A stretch of 64,000 nucleotides of DNA from Hyperoplus lanceolatus (Eukaryota > Chordata > Actinopteri > Uranoscopiformes > Ammodytidae). Positions 17,901 through 29,410 of the stretch are shown one piece after another. How positions within the stretch are numbered: position 1 is the stretch's first letter; every line of letters starts with the position of its first letter. The notes under the pieces are model-generated. The model did no database searches. It was not told the origin of the DNA and saw nothing but the letters and a program-made list of their open reading frames with translations. Both the position numbers and the translations under genes were made by a program. The DNA lies in NCBI GenBank assembly GCA_026929865.2, contig CM049400.1, positions 20,044,501-20,108,500 of the forward strand, in the 5' to 3' direction.

Positions 17901-18977
17901 TTCCATATAGAACAATCGGTCCGGCCCTAATGTGGGAATGTCTGTAATCCTCACAAAGGGACGCTGACATTTATACCCAGCAGAAATGAATTAGACAGGG
18001 CCTGGATTTCTCCAGTGGCTTTGTGCATAGTACACTAGACTGGGTGGATAGATAATGACACTTTATTACGGGGTCATTATGGCAGGTAGCTCTCAACGAT
18101 GAAAAGGCAAATCAAGTCAACATGGACAGCTCTGAGACAGGTGACCCGGCATGTTAACAAATATGGCAAATGGGCATTATGGGACTAATGAATTGAAAAT
18201 AAGCTCTAGGGGAAGATCAACATAATAGCTGGGCCCGACGAAGGATTGCCAAGAAAGATACACATCTTAAGGCTGATTTAAGGAACTATTGTCAACTCTT
18301 GTTTTCCCACAGTATTGGAAGATGACGAAGGGAAGAATCTGATGTATTACAAATGGAGAGTTACACTTGCTTCATAACTAAGCTGCTTAGTTTTGGTGTA
18401 ACTGATTTAATGATAAGTTGTATGAATATTGTGTACAGTACTTACTGTTAAATGTGGCTTTGTTTTGGTTAGCATGTACTTGTGATTATGTGAGTATATT
18501 TAGTAAACAATTATTGGAATATTATCAAGAACAATATGTGCTCTCATTACAGCAAAGCAGACAATGGAACATATTTTTTTCAAGAAACTGAAACTCAAGT
18601 TTGATGACAAAATATGAAAACTACAGAACCAATTTCACCAGCAGACCTTTGTGATGCCATTATGTAGGTGAGATAACTATGACATAAACAAGCATGAACA
18701 CAAGGTTTTCACGTTATTGTCTTTGTACGAATTCAACAACAATAATATCATGTGTTGAACTGTATAGCCAATGGTAAGTATTTGATTTCCCCAATCCCAG
18801 CTATTATGCTAAGCAAATAAACTCTTGGCTTCAGTGCCATACTTAATGCAAAAACTTTTTCTCATGTAATTTAAGGAAATCAAGCACATAAAAATATGTC
18901 CATCAAATGTTTCAGTTGATATCTCATTAATAGAAAAACTTGAGTTTGAGGTTACAGCATACTAACACTTAAGTAAT
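11921..18977. other. gene-free upstream desert segment with possible conserved noncoding blocks
   Basis: Seven kilobases without a credible gene. AT-rich and largely non-repetitive. The blocks 16190..16460 and 17585..18300 have balanced composition, homeodomain-like ATTA/TAAT cores and no repeat signature. This is the look of developmental-gene noncoding elements, but conservation cannot be seen from one sequence. Short open frames here are random. Confidence 0.5.
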
Positions 18978-18985
18978 ATATTATC

Positions 18986-19501
18986 GGTAACACTTTACAA
19001 TAAGGTACACAAAATTGTAGTAGCTACTACACACCTACTACATAGATATGTGTTACCTACTACATAGGGTTTTTTTTTTGCTACCTAACACATAGGGTTT
19101 TTTTTGTGCTACCTAACACATAGGGTTTTTTTGTGTTACCTACTACATAGGGTTTTTTTTGTGCGACCTAACACATAGGGTTTTTTTGTGTTACCTACTA
19201 CATAGGTTTTTTTGTGCTACCTAACACATAGGTAGCACAAAAAAACTATGTGTTAGGTAGCACAAAAAAAACCCTATGTGTTAGGTAGCACAAAAAAAAC
19301 CTAACACATAGGGTTTTTTTATTTGTGTTACCTACTACATAGGGTTTTTTTGTGCTACAAAAAACCTATGTAGTAGGTAACACAAAAAAAACCCTATGTG
19401 TTAGGTAGCACAAAAAAACCTATGTAGTAGGTAACACATATCTATGTAGTAGGTATGTAGTAGCTACTACAATTTTGTGTACCTTATTGTAAAGTGTTAC
19501 C
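18986..19501. mobile_element. palindromic nonautonomous DNA transposon with minisatellite core
   Basis: Ends GGTAACACTTTACAATAAGG and the inverse CCTTATTGTAAAGTGTTACC. Flanks are ATATTATC (18978..18985) and AAATTATC (19502..19509), matching 7 of 8, which suggests an 8-bp target duplication as in hAT elements. The inside is alternating units ACCTACTACATAGGG or ACCTAACACATAGGG, T-run, GTGCT, first in one and then in the other orientation, so nearly the whole 516 bp folds back on itself. No coding capacity. Confidence 0.85.
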
Positions 19502-19718
19502 AAATTATCATATGTAAATTAGACAAAACAGTTAGTTTATTCCCAACATTAGAGTATTCATTTATCTGCGGCTCCGTTAACAGCGATCTAAAAGAGCTAG
19601 CTGCCACACAGAATGTAATATAATGTAATAACGTCATTACGTAAATAGTGCCGCATTTAGTAAAAACATAAACAAGCGTTTTCCCAAACGTTCGCTGGAG
19701 ATCGCTTACCCCACCTCC

Positions 19719-20149
19719 AAAGGCATACTCAGTCATTGTAATAGAAAAACTTTCTTTTTAAATCAGCAAATATCTATTCACCATCCACTACCTCTCCATA
19801 GTGTGTTTGCGCTGAAAAAAAGTCCAGTGTTAATACACAACAGATGCTCCAACAATAGCTGTGTAAACAAAGTGATTCGGTGCGAGACACACAATCTCAC
19901 TCCCAATGTGTCAAAAACCTACGCTTGGTCAGAGCCCTTTGGTATTTTTTACTGACACAAAAGATCTCCTTTAGTGGATTTATCGAATGCGAGGGATGCT
20001 AACAGTGTCTTTAAGCCATCGCCTGGGGCACTCGCTCTGAGCTTCGAATATTGCCGCGAATGGGCCCTGACCAAGCATCGGTCTTGACGCGCTGGGAGCT
20101 CAGTTTAAATATCAACAGGCATTCTGTCACATGACATGAGTATGCCTTT
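19719..20149. mobile_element. possible MITE with AAAGGCATACTC ends
   Basis: AAAGGCATACTC at 19719..19730 is mirrored by GAGTATGCCTTT at 20138..20149. A second inner inverted pair, GCTTGGTCAGAGCCC near 19923 and GGGCCCTGACCAAGC near 20063, supports a single inverted structure. No clear target duplication. Noncoding. Confidence 0.5.
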
Positions 20150-20639
20150 AAGGATGGAAATGAAACAATGATAGAGCCTGGCCAAGCTTAAGTTTATTGC
20201 TGTGCTAAAGGATAGAGACATTACATCTGGATCCCCATTTGTAAAATCCATCTAAATTCCTAATCTAATTTACTGTAGGAATCTCTCACATCCAATGTCT
20301 GAAACCATTTTTTCAGTCATTTTGTAGTTAGACATTTCCCCCTCTCCAAAGCTTCACCCTGAAATTCTTAGTTGAACGCCCTGAATATGAGTTTAAAAAC
20401 TTTCATATTTCTATAATCCGTGTACCTTCCGTTCAATCCATATCTGTTTGGAAATCAAAACACAAAAAACCAAAAGTGACCTGTTTTTTTAACAATCATC
20501 CTCTCATCTACATTAAATATTATACTAAAACACGTTTTATCCATTTTTAATCACAATTCATGACCAGGATATCAAATATGAGAATAATGGCCTAAATGTT
20601 GATTTTGAAAAATACATGTTTCAATTTAGTAAAAGAACT

Positions 20640-20675
20640 GTGTGCGCACGCGTGTGCGTGTGTGTCGCGCGCGCC
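20640..20675. repeat. alternating purine-pyrimidine tract (Z-DNA prone)
   Basis: Strict alternation of TG/CG steps from 20640 to 20665, then CG repeats to 20674, with one phase break. Lies in the composite element at 20416. Confidence 0.7.
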
Positions 20676-21017
20676 CAGAGGCGAACTTAACCATTGCGCA
20701 AAGGTAGGCAATTGCCTTGGGTCTCATAGCCTAATCATATAATAAATGTTTGTTTTACTCTTCATTCATTTATCACCGATTATGTGCGGACATCAGCATC
20801 GCACTGGGAACTGAGGGACACATCCTACATTATTGATAATGTTATTGATACTCGTGATCAGCTGAGGCATGAGCCCCAGTGCAGACAGCTGCATATGAAA
20901 GCATTTTTATTGGTTAGTTCCACGAGTGAAAATTGCGTCAGAGGCGATCGTCGTCTCTCTTTTTTCCCTGTCTTCACTTCACTTGCCGAGTCAAAGTGGG
21001 CAATCGGCCAGTTTAAG

Positions 21018-21032
21018 GGGGCGTGCGTGCGC

Positions 21033-21067
<35 letters not shown>

Positions 21068-21086
21068 TGTGTGTGCGTGTGTGTGT
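21018..21086. repeat. GC/GT alternating microsatellite
   Basis: GCGTGCGTGCGCGTGCG followed by (GT)n with small interruptions. Confidence 0.85.
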
Positions 21087-21825
21087 CGAGGAAAGAAGAA
21101 ACTTGTCTAGGCTATATTTTGTCCACGTTTAGGCTAGGCTATCTGAATTGAGCTTTTTGTAAAATAAGGCTCTTGATGGTAGCCTATGACAGACAATGAC
21201 ATAGCAGTCTTTGGCAGCCAGCCAAAATATGTTTCCCCTCAAAATAAAGATTAAACATTTGGTGGTTTGTCCCGTTTTGATCTGGATCAACAGCTGTATG
21301 TCTGTCGCTGTTAAGATCATGCCTCGTTTCCTCTGAGCAGCACAGTTCGGTTCGGCACGGTTCGGCAGGGTTACCCTACTAGATATGCCATGCATTTCCA
21401 CTACCGACAAGAGGCTTTAGCCTACTTAAAAGACGGAGATAGCCACGGTCTAGTCTCGCAAAGCCAGACCAAACTACAGCAAGTAGTATGAGCCACGGTC
21501 AGAAAACAGCGCTGGCCGCTCATAGCTCGTGGCATTGTGGCAGCGGGACACAGTTTAACCCGCTGATTAAATTATTATTTGGAAATTCAAAAACGAAAAT
21601 GCAAATTTTTTACATTTTCTGTTTGTCTCCTTTCCCATTTTCGTATGTAAAGGGCGACATGGAAAATGAAAAATAAGAAATGGCAATCAATTCATGTTTT
21701 ACAGGCATATTTTGAATAAAACAGTTTTATTAAACAAATAATTAAAAAATGTAATTAAACAGTTTTTTTTCTTTTTCATGTTTTGATTTCCAAACGGATA
21801 TGGATTGAACGGAAGGTACACGGAT

Positions 21826-22666
21826 TTTCTATCAAACATGCCAAATGATTGTCACTGGACATGTGAAAACAAAAACCAAACAAAATACTTTTGTGTCAAC
21901 TGCTATTCACAGGTCAAAGCAGAAAGTTAAAATGGCTACATGTATATCTGCTTCTGTTCTATTCCAACCACTCACCGGGGTCAGGTTGCCGTTGGTATAT
22001 TGATACTACTTACAGAACTTGGATGTTCATTCTATTCTTTTGTCACTGCGCCAAACGTTTACCCAATGAGATCAGTCTAGGTGGCTGTAAATCCTATAAC
22101 ATGAGATAAGCTCTTTTGACTTCACAGACAAGATAATGACATTAGCTAATGTATGAACAATAGAATATCTCTCTTTGCATTCTGATACCCCACTGAAAGA
22201 AACACCCGCGCATGTTGTTCTTAATTCAGGTAGTTTGTTTTGAGCTCTTTGTCTCGACCTAATCTCCAAAAGGCTTTTGTCATTAAATAGTCATTTTCAT
22301 CAAAGGTGCATCCACTTTTTCAAAGGAAATTAAAAAAGGCTTGTTTTTCCTCTGGACTGTATCAGTGACGGAGCAGTCTTTTTTGCAGTTCACATTATAA
22401 AAGTGCTCATCACAGAAAGGGATCTTCATCTTGTAAAGTGTGTACTATTACTGGGTTACACTTGATGCACAGAAAGGTCCTCCGTTCATTTAGACGGGCG
22501 GGGGGCGGGGGGCGTGTAAGTTACACGCCCTGGTCAGGCAAGGCGTTGTGAGGGACACGCGTGGACCGGCGTGTCTATTTCACGCCTCGGCGTGATACCA
22601 GGTTGGCTGATACATGGCATGTTTCATTATGGGCAGCTCTTGTAGTAGGACAATTGTCATGGTTAA
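21826..22666. other. intergenic spacer with G-rich run
   Basis: No gene visible. Around 22497..22515 is GGGCGGGGGGCGGGGGGCG, long enough for a G-quadruplex, next to GGCGTGTAAGTTACACGCC, a short perfect palindrome. Confidence 0.55.
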
Positions 22667-24741
22667 GGGCCCGTGCCCACCTAGCGCCTTTTCCCAGCGT
22701 TAAACGCTGGCTGTGCGCTCGGGAGTGTGTCTACTGAGCGTTTTTTTCGACCGCTTTTTTCAAGCGTTTTATGAGCTGGGAGAGAGAGTGCTGTGATCGG
22801 GGAGAAAAAATGCTGGTCGTCACCTGTCAGTCAGACCTATCAACACTGGTTTAACTGTTTAGGTTTGTTGTTTTCTATTTAAATCGTTACATTTTAATAT
22901 GAGTAGTCTTATGAAACAGAGAATACTTTCCACCATCCTCTGTTTGGATGAGGAGTTATCGCGGCTCCTGCAAACACTCACGGAGCAAGTTGTAGGCTGA
23001 CGTGTGCGCATGAAACGATCCGTAGGAGATAAAAAATACAGCTAATCAAGTGTTCGCCTAATCTGCTCCCACAAACGGGCTCTCCTCCCTCTGTTCTGGG
23101 GCCTCATTTATAAACGTTGCGTACGCCCAGAAGAGGGCGCACGCCAATTTCTAAGCAAATATTGGGATTTATAAAAAACAAACTTGACGGGAGATGTGCG
23201 GTCCTCCACGCAAACTCTGACCCATGCGTACGCACAGAAAGTGGAGAAAGGAGAAACGGCGACTCCGTCGGCACATGTATGAAGTGCGAGAACGAATGTG
23301 TTTGTGTAAAATGAATCCAGATAGGCCTATTATAAGCCATGTAGGTCTATCATATATTGGGAGTTCCTTTGCAAAACGGATGAAGCCATTCTTACAACTA
23401 ATGAACAAATGCCTCCACGGATTATTCCATGGAGTGATACCAACAAAAACAAAACGAATTAAGATCTTACATAGCCTACAAACGGAGATAGGCTATATGA
23501 GTGCAAATAAAAACAAAATAGCGTTCGAATAAGCTCTGCAGTTAGAATAAACTATCTGCATGTTGTGGAATTAATTCTGATAATATTGAGGTGGAATACA
23601 GCCTATTACTTTTACACTGACGCTGTTCTCGATGCCTCAGTCAGGCAGACAGGAGTGCACCTTTTCATACACTAATGATAAGCCTACTGTACATCATATA
23701 GGCTACTGTGATTTTTTTCACGGCTTTTAGTCCGTGTTTTCTTTGAGTTTAAGCACGTCGCAATTGTGTTTTGAAAGGGACTGTGAAGTTTATTAACCCT
23801 CCGCCGCCCGCCACTGCCCCGGATGAATTCTCCGAATCTGTATCTCATGGGGGGTCTCAGTGTCCCCCGCCGTGGCACAAACACTGTTGTGTGAGGATAT
23901 GCACTTGTTTGCGTCCACTTTTATGTCGGATCGCTTCTTTTTATTTCGGCCACAGCGTTCACAGAGATCGCCACAGGCTGCACTCTGACGCCTTTACGCT
24001 CACACTGCCACCATACTATATTTTCCCTGGTCGCCACTTCTCCAACGGGTACTTCGGGGTGACCGCAGTGATCCACACCGTGTGGAGTCTATTTTTCCAT
24101 TTCCCTTTCAGTCGGCGATTGCCACTACCGCCTTCACGCACTCAGTAAATGATATTAATTTGGGCGTGTCGATGACTATGTATGGGTAAATATGGGCGGT
24201 ACGTGAAGCCCGCAAAGTCTGCGCCACATTTAGAGTTGATTGTGATTTATAAAGGGAAACAGGCGTAGGACGTGAGTGCGCACTGTTTTATAAATCCGAA
24301 TATTTTTGTTCGCACGTACATCCTACATTTCTTCCGTACGCCAGCTTCCACGTGAATCCCACGCAAAGCTTTATAAATGAGGCCCCTGGTCATTTTAAGT
24401 CACTATTTTCGTACAGTTTCGGGTAAACAGAGACGGAAAAAGCAGTTTCTCTTCCGTCTTCCTTGTTGCCAAGTGACGAGTCCCGAAAATCTACTATCTG
24501 ATTGGCCCTTTGAAAAAAAGCGGCGGTGACGTCCCACCGCCTTTCTGAAAAGTTGAACTTTTTTCAACTTGCAAATCTCGAGGCGGCCGCACAAAAAGAC
24601 AAAAAACGCTTGAAAAAAAACGCTGGGCGCTGCGCCTTTTCTCAGAGCGGCCGCCTTTTGCCGAGGCGGCCGCTTCTCATTGGGAATCAATTGAAAAAAG
24701 GCGCTTGCGGTGGGAAAAAGGCGCTAGGTGGGCACGGGCCC
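22667..24741. mobile_element. Harbinger-like element, TAA-flanked, with a nested second element
   Basis: Terminal inverted repeats GGGCCCGTGCCCACCTAGCG..., 26 bp perfect, with TAA immediately outside both ends (22664..22666 and 24742..24744). A 3-bp TWA duplication is characteristic of PIF/Harbinger. The element is GC-rich near the right end, with three GCGGCCGC-type motifs. A small open frame of 33 residues (22899..23000) is of unknown meaning. The middle is occupied by a second inverted-repeat element (23098..24386). No transposase is recognisable, so probably nonautonomous. Confidence 0.75.
23098..24386. mobile_element. nested DNA element with GGGGCCTCATTTATAAA ends
   Basis: GGGGCCTCATTTATAAA at 23098 and TTTATAAATGAGGCCCC at 24386, with further inverted similarity inward (GCGTACGC motifs on both sides, e.g. 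near 23118 and 24334). The insertion duplication is not resolved. Contains several unrelated short open frames, none recognisable. This terminal motif is, as I recall, widespread in fish genomes. Confidence 0.65.
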
Positions 24742-24744
24742 TAA

Positions 24745-27700
24745 GTCTTTAGAAAGGAATTTTAAAAAACAGACCTTTGACATAAACATGTCATTACCGT
24801 TTATTTTAGAGTTTCTGCAATGCAAATGAAAGACAGACACTTCTTAATGCCCTTTAGGTAGCAGGAGGACCAAGATCAGATCAAGTAATTTAACTAACAG
24901 TTTGATTTGTTCAGCTGGATAACAGGAATGTGTATTGGCCTCGGATGTTATTGAGAACGCATAGCTACCAAGTATCCACCAAATATTTTGTATTAATGGA
25001 AATGGATGAAAAGAAAATTGTTTTAATTCTATAATACAATTAGACATCGTGTGAATTAAGGCGGGCAGGGCTTTAAGATGATATTATCACACAACAATTA
25101 CTAAGAAAAAAAACAGGGGGATGGTTCAAAGCCCAACCATGGGTGAAGGTCCCTCAGCCACTGAACTTTGTGACCTGTGGGTTTTCCATTTGACCCCACC
25201 AATAAGAAATGCCTTAGGTAATTTAAATCAAGTGGAGGTGTGTCACTTTCAAACAGACTTGGCTTAACAGTCCTGCCAAAGCAGCGCGCTGCTCCCCCGA
25301 CCAGATGTGTGGAGCCTTTTTTATTACAAGAGAAGTAGAAGCTGATAGCTGCAGGTGCAAGGCTGACATGAGGGCCTACTTCGTAGGCCTTCATAAAGAG
25401 GATATCCATTGCCTGCGTTTAATCAGAGCCAGTGGGAAGGGATGTGATTCATTGCTCTTTGATGGAGAGCACTGTTATGAAGATGGACAGTCACTTTGCT
25501 CTCTAAGTGAAACCATCGTTTAGCCTCAATTCCCAGAGAAAAGGCCCATTTGTTATCCACAAGGGAGTGTAGCAGGGGTGGTTATGCTAGGTGGAGGCTG
25601 CATGCATTTTCCACACAGTTAGGGTGCATAGGCAGGCATACATTCATGGTCAGAGAAAATGGGCTGTGACTTACCAATATAGACTTTGAATATTCTTCTC
25701 ACGCACAAGCACGCACACCTGTGTATTATCTGTGTGTGTGCCTGTGCACTGTGCAACTTTGTGTTGCTCATTTAAACTACATGCTGTTATGTCAAATTAT
25801 CCAACACTATTCTGGACTAAAACGTCATTATTGGACACATTGGCACAACCAAAGATCAATTTTTTCTTCAAATTTGTTGGTACAGTGCCAACTTACTGCC
25901 AACATTATCGGTGAATAGTAACTCCGATATGTTTAAGGTGAACAATTTTGACTATGGGATAAAGACTTTGGTTAAGGTATGGTTAGGCAAAACTGTAAAA
26001 TCATCGTTACAGTTAATAGAATGGTGAACAGTATTTAGTTTCAGGTCAGTGATGGAAAACAAAATCCAGTCACCTGCCTGAAATTCAAACGTATTATCCA
26101 AAAAAAAAAAAAAATCTTATGCATATATGGCTGAATTATCACCACTTTCCAAAATTCAAAAAGCGATAAGACACTTCTTAAAAAGTGGGTCTTATATAGT
26201 CTGTCCACCTTTACAATCCTGACCTCTATGAGTCTGTTGAGATTCATTTGAGGACAGGTTTATCAAACAAATTAGTCTCTAACAGAAAAGAATGAGCTCT
26301 GTCAAAGGAAGTGACACAGTGAAGAAGACGAGTCTATGTGTAAGCTTAATTCCTTACTCAGTCATCCAAGAGAATGAGAATTACAACATGAATCATCCTG
26401 ATAAAGAAGCTCCACTCACCTTGTTCATGAATTTGGACTCGGATTCTAATATGCTAAGTGGGAGTGTGTCTCAAAGGTTAATATATATGAGAAAGGGCCC
26501 TTGATTCGACATGAGTTATTGTTAATGATAATAACTAATGAAATTAAATAATTAATTTGCTGAATTAGCTATTGTGTTGCAGGCCCACACCTCTTACACA
26601 CATGCCCACACAAAAGGCGCACTAACACAGGGTCACAAACTCAAACTGCTATCAGGTCCAACATGTTCCTGATTTTCTCAGTCTGGCACCATGCCACGAT
26701 ATCCTAGCCTTAGGTTTTAGTCATTTTAAAATCTCCCCCTGTATCCACTTTAAGGAAATTTCCAGATCCATTGTTTTGTTTCTAAATAACCAAGCTTGAC
26801 AGGCCTGTCTTAGACCAATACTTTATAGTATCAGGGTATGTGTGTCTTTTCAGCCACATGTTATATTTCACACTTGCATTGCTCTGCCTCAGCTATCATG
26901 TCTTTGTTGTGTTTAATGCTTGGACCACTGATACCAGCTGAGCGGTCAGAGTGTTAGCACTCCTCAATATCTATAACAATTAGTTTTTGATTAAGGAACC
27001 TTGCACGTCTGTTTGAAGCCTCTAATGTTTTGTCAACTGGATGATGATGGAGAGAGCAGCATGGACGCCTCCCAGTAACAAAGCGGCCGGTAAAAGGCTC
27101 AGAGTGAACCATTTTATCTTCTTAATGGAAACCAGATGACCTTTCTTCTCTCTCCTCCTCTCCCCCTCCCGTTTCTAATGTTTAAGTTTTCCTTAGTTGA
27201 TAGCAACTCTGAGTATTCTCTCACTTATGTAATTTATGCCACGATTCTTGGCAGCTTCAATTCACCTTTCCTATAATGGCCTTGGCCAACGATTTTAACA
27301 TTGTGTTAGCCTTGGAACGTAGCATACATGTTAGCGTAGCAAGATGTACGACAGATCCCCTCTAAACAGGCTCATTATAATCACAGTTTATTCAAGCGCT
27401 AAAGGTAAGTTACAGCTTTTTTAATATACAGTATAGCTATATAAATATATCTGTTGTCAAAAGAGTCTGATGTTTAGGGACGGAGGTACACATCGTGACA
27501 GGAATTGATTAAGTGTTTTAAGAAGTTTACTTCCCTAAGTTATGTGATTTCTCTGGACCAGAGCCATTTCTGTTTCCTACTGAGGTCTTGAAAACAAAAA
27601 AAAGATGCATGACAAATTTTATTAGGGATCTATTATGTGGGAAGTTTCTGGTAGAAGGATGCAGAAATGTAAAACCAACAATTTGACAGTTGTTTTTTGA

Positions 27701-28980
27701 GAGCAAATTATGTTTAAATGAGAACACAAAAAGGTGCCAAAAATTGTAAACCATACTTGCCATGTGGTAAATCATTTTAAAAAAATGCATGATAGATTAT
27801 TGATGTATGATATATCATTTGGACAACTATGAAGATGTTATGCATCAACCCCCATTATCAAGTTTGGAAACTATAGGTAAACAGTGCCTGCTGAGAAAAA
27901 TGTCAAAGTAGCCAATGGATTTCACAAATAAACATAGCAAAATGTCCAGAGGTCACACAACCACACTGCCCTTTTTTATTTCATAAAACTGCAAATTCAA
28001 ATTCAGGATTCATGTGGCGCAACAAAGCGTTTTTCCGTGATCACATGTTTAAGAAATTCACAGAGAACTAAGTTATCAGCAAGTTCTCTGCTTAGTTACC
28101 AGAGGAATGAGGAAAAGAAAAAAGTTTTCTATGTTTCATGTCCCCTGTACTCGTTCTGACACTGAATAACCAGCTTCCACAAACAGATTTCTTTTCAGTA
28201 GAAAAGCAATACATCTGCTGTGTAATCAATTATTAGTAGTAAAACGACATGAGCGTTTAGGAGGCAAGAGATGACTCAGCCTCTGCTCTGATATATCACA
28301 CGTACACTGATTCCTTCCATTATCAATTTTCTCACAAACTGTACAATCAAATAGTATGTGAATGTTCCTCATTAAGGAAAGACTATGAATTCTTAGCATA
28401 GTAAAAGTCAGTATGGCGCTGCTGAGGACTGTGAGCTCTCTCTGTCAAACACGAGAGGGAGATAAAAAAAAAGTCTTGGCATGCAAGCGGTCTGATAAGT
28501 TGCAGTTTGTGTAGTTTTGTTTAGTTTACTTAATGCTTGAGCTGGATGTGACCTTGTGAACTTAAGTTGGGTTGAATATTTTCCCAGCTTCTTCTTTTCT
28601 CCTTTTATTTGGCTCAGTCAGCAGCTATTTTTCCTTACAATACTCCATACACTTTGGACGGCCCTCAAATATTGAAATCTCAGAGGTTTAGTTGCCATCG
28701 TGTGCTTGTGTGCCTTTACTGTTTTAGCAAAGCATTTCGGAGGTCCCTGTCTACGTTCACACATCACAGGTCAAAGATCGCTGTCCTAGAACAATTACAA
28801 TCACTCCTTTAGCACTAACTTCAACCTGCTTTCATCCAACATGCTTTTGTGCACACATGGCCTATAACCTGGCCAACCTTGGCTTAATCATTACCATGAC
28901 CTGTTTATCTGATTGTCATGCAGGTAACCATTAATAAGTGTTTACCTTCCGATGACCTCTGAAAATGTGCATGCCACCTT
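24745..28980. other. gene-free intergenic segment
   Basis: No gene, RNA gene or intact mobile element seen. A poly(A) run lies at 26100..26114. The stretch near 27000..27170 is complex, non-repetitive DNA that could be regulatory; this is only an impression. Confidence 0.5.
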
Positions 28981-29020
28981 TGGCCCATAAATTTCAGCCA
29001 TATCAGACATGCTGGCCTGA

Positions 29021-29022
29021 TT

Positions 29023-29102
<80 letters not shown>

Positions 29103-29103
29103 T
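29021..29103. repeat. (TTTC)n microsatellite
   Basis: About 20 uninterrupted TTTC units, followed 195 bp later by the complementary (GAAA)n tract. Confidence 0.97.
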
Positions 29104-29295
29104 AAATTGGTTGCACCTTGTACTATAATAATTCAACAGGGCTAGTATGATTAAACCTTCCTTTTTGTAGATATGATTGTCCTGAAATTGTTTCCAATTT
29201 ATTTTGAAAGGAGCTCACCCACAGTTCATGGCTACTAGGATAGCTTGTATGTTATATATTGACAATTTGGGACAAGATATGTATGAAATTTAAAG

Positions 29296-29297
29296 AC

Positions 29298-29396
<99 letters not shown>

Positions 29397-29410
29397 AAAA
29401 GAAAGAAAGA
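29296..29410. repeat. (GAAA)n microsatellite
   Basis: About 28 units with one interruption near 29398. Complementary in sense to the TTTC tract at 29021, so the two can base-pair. Confidence 0.97.

Larger units (their letters stand above)
20416..21825. mobile_element. nonautonomous DNA element with ~45-bp inverted ends
   Basis: ATCCGTGTACCTTCCGTTCA... at the left and its inverse (ending GAACGGAAGGTACACGGAT) at the right, with near identity over about 45 bp including GGAAATCAAAACA. Flanks TTTCTATA and TTTCTATC agree at 7 of 8, suggesting an 8-bp target duplication. Inside are a second hAT-like end CAGAGGCGAACTTAACCATT at 20676 and GT/CG-rich tracts, so the element is composite. No transposase is recognisable. 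Confidence 0.75.

Noticed and set aside
23771-24148. 125-codon frame in the nested DNA element
   Set aside because: No transposase motif; Pro/His/Phe-rich composition typical of noncoding GC-moderate DNA.
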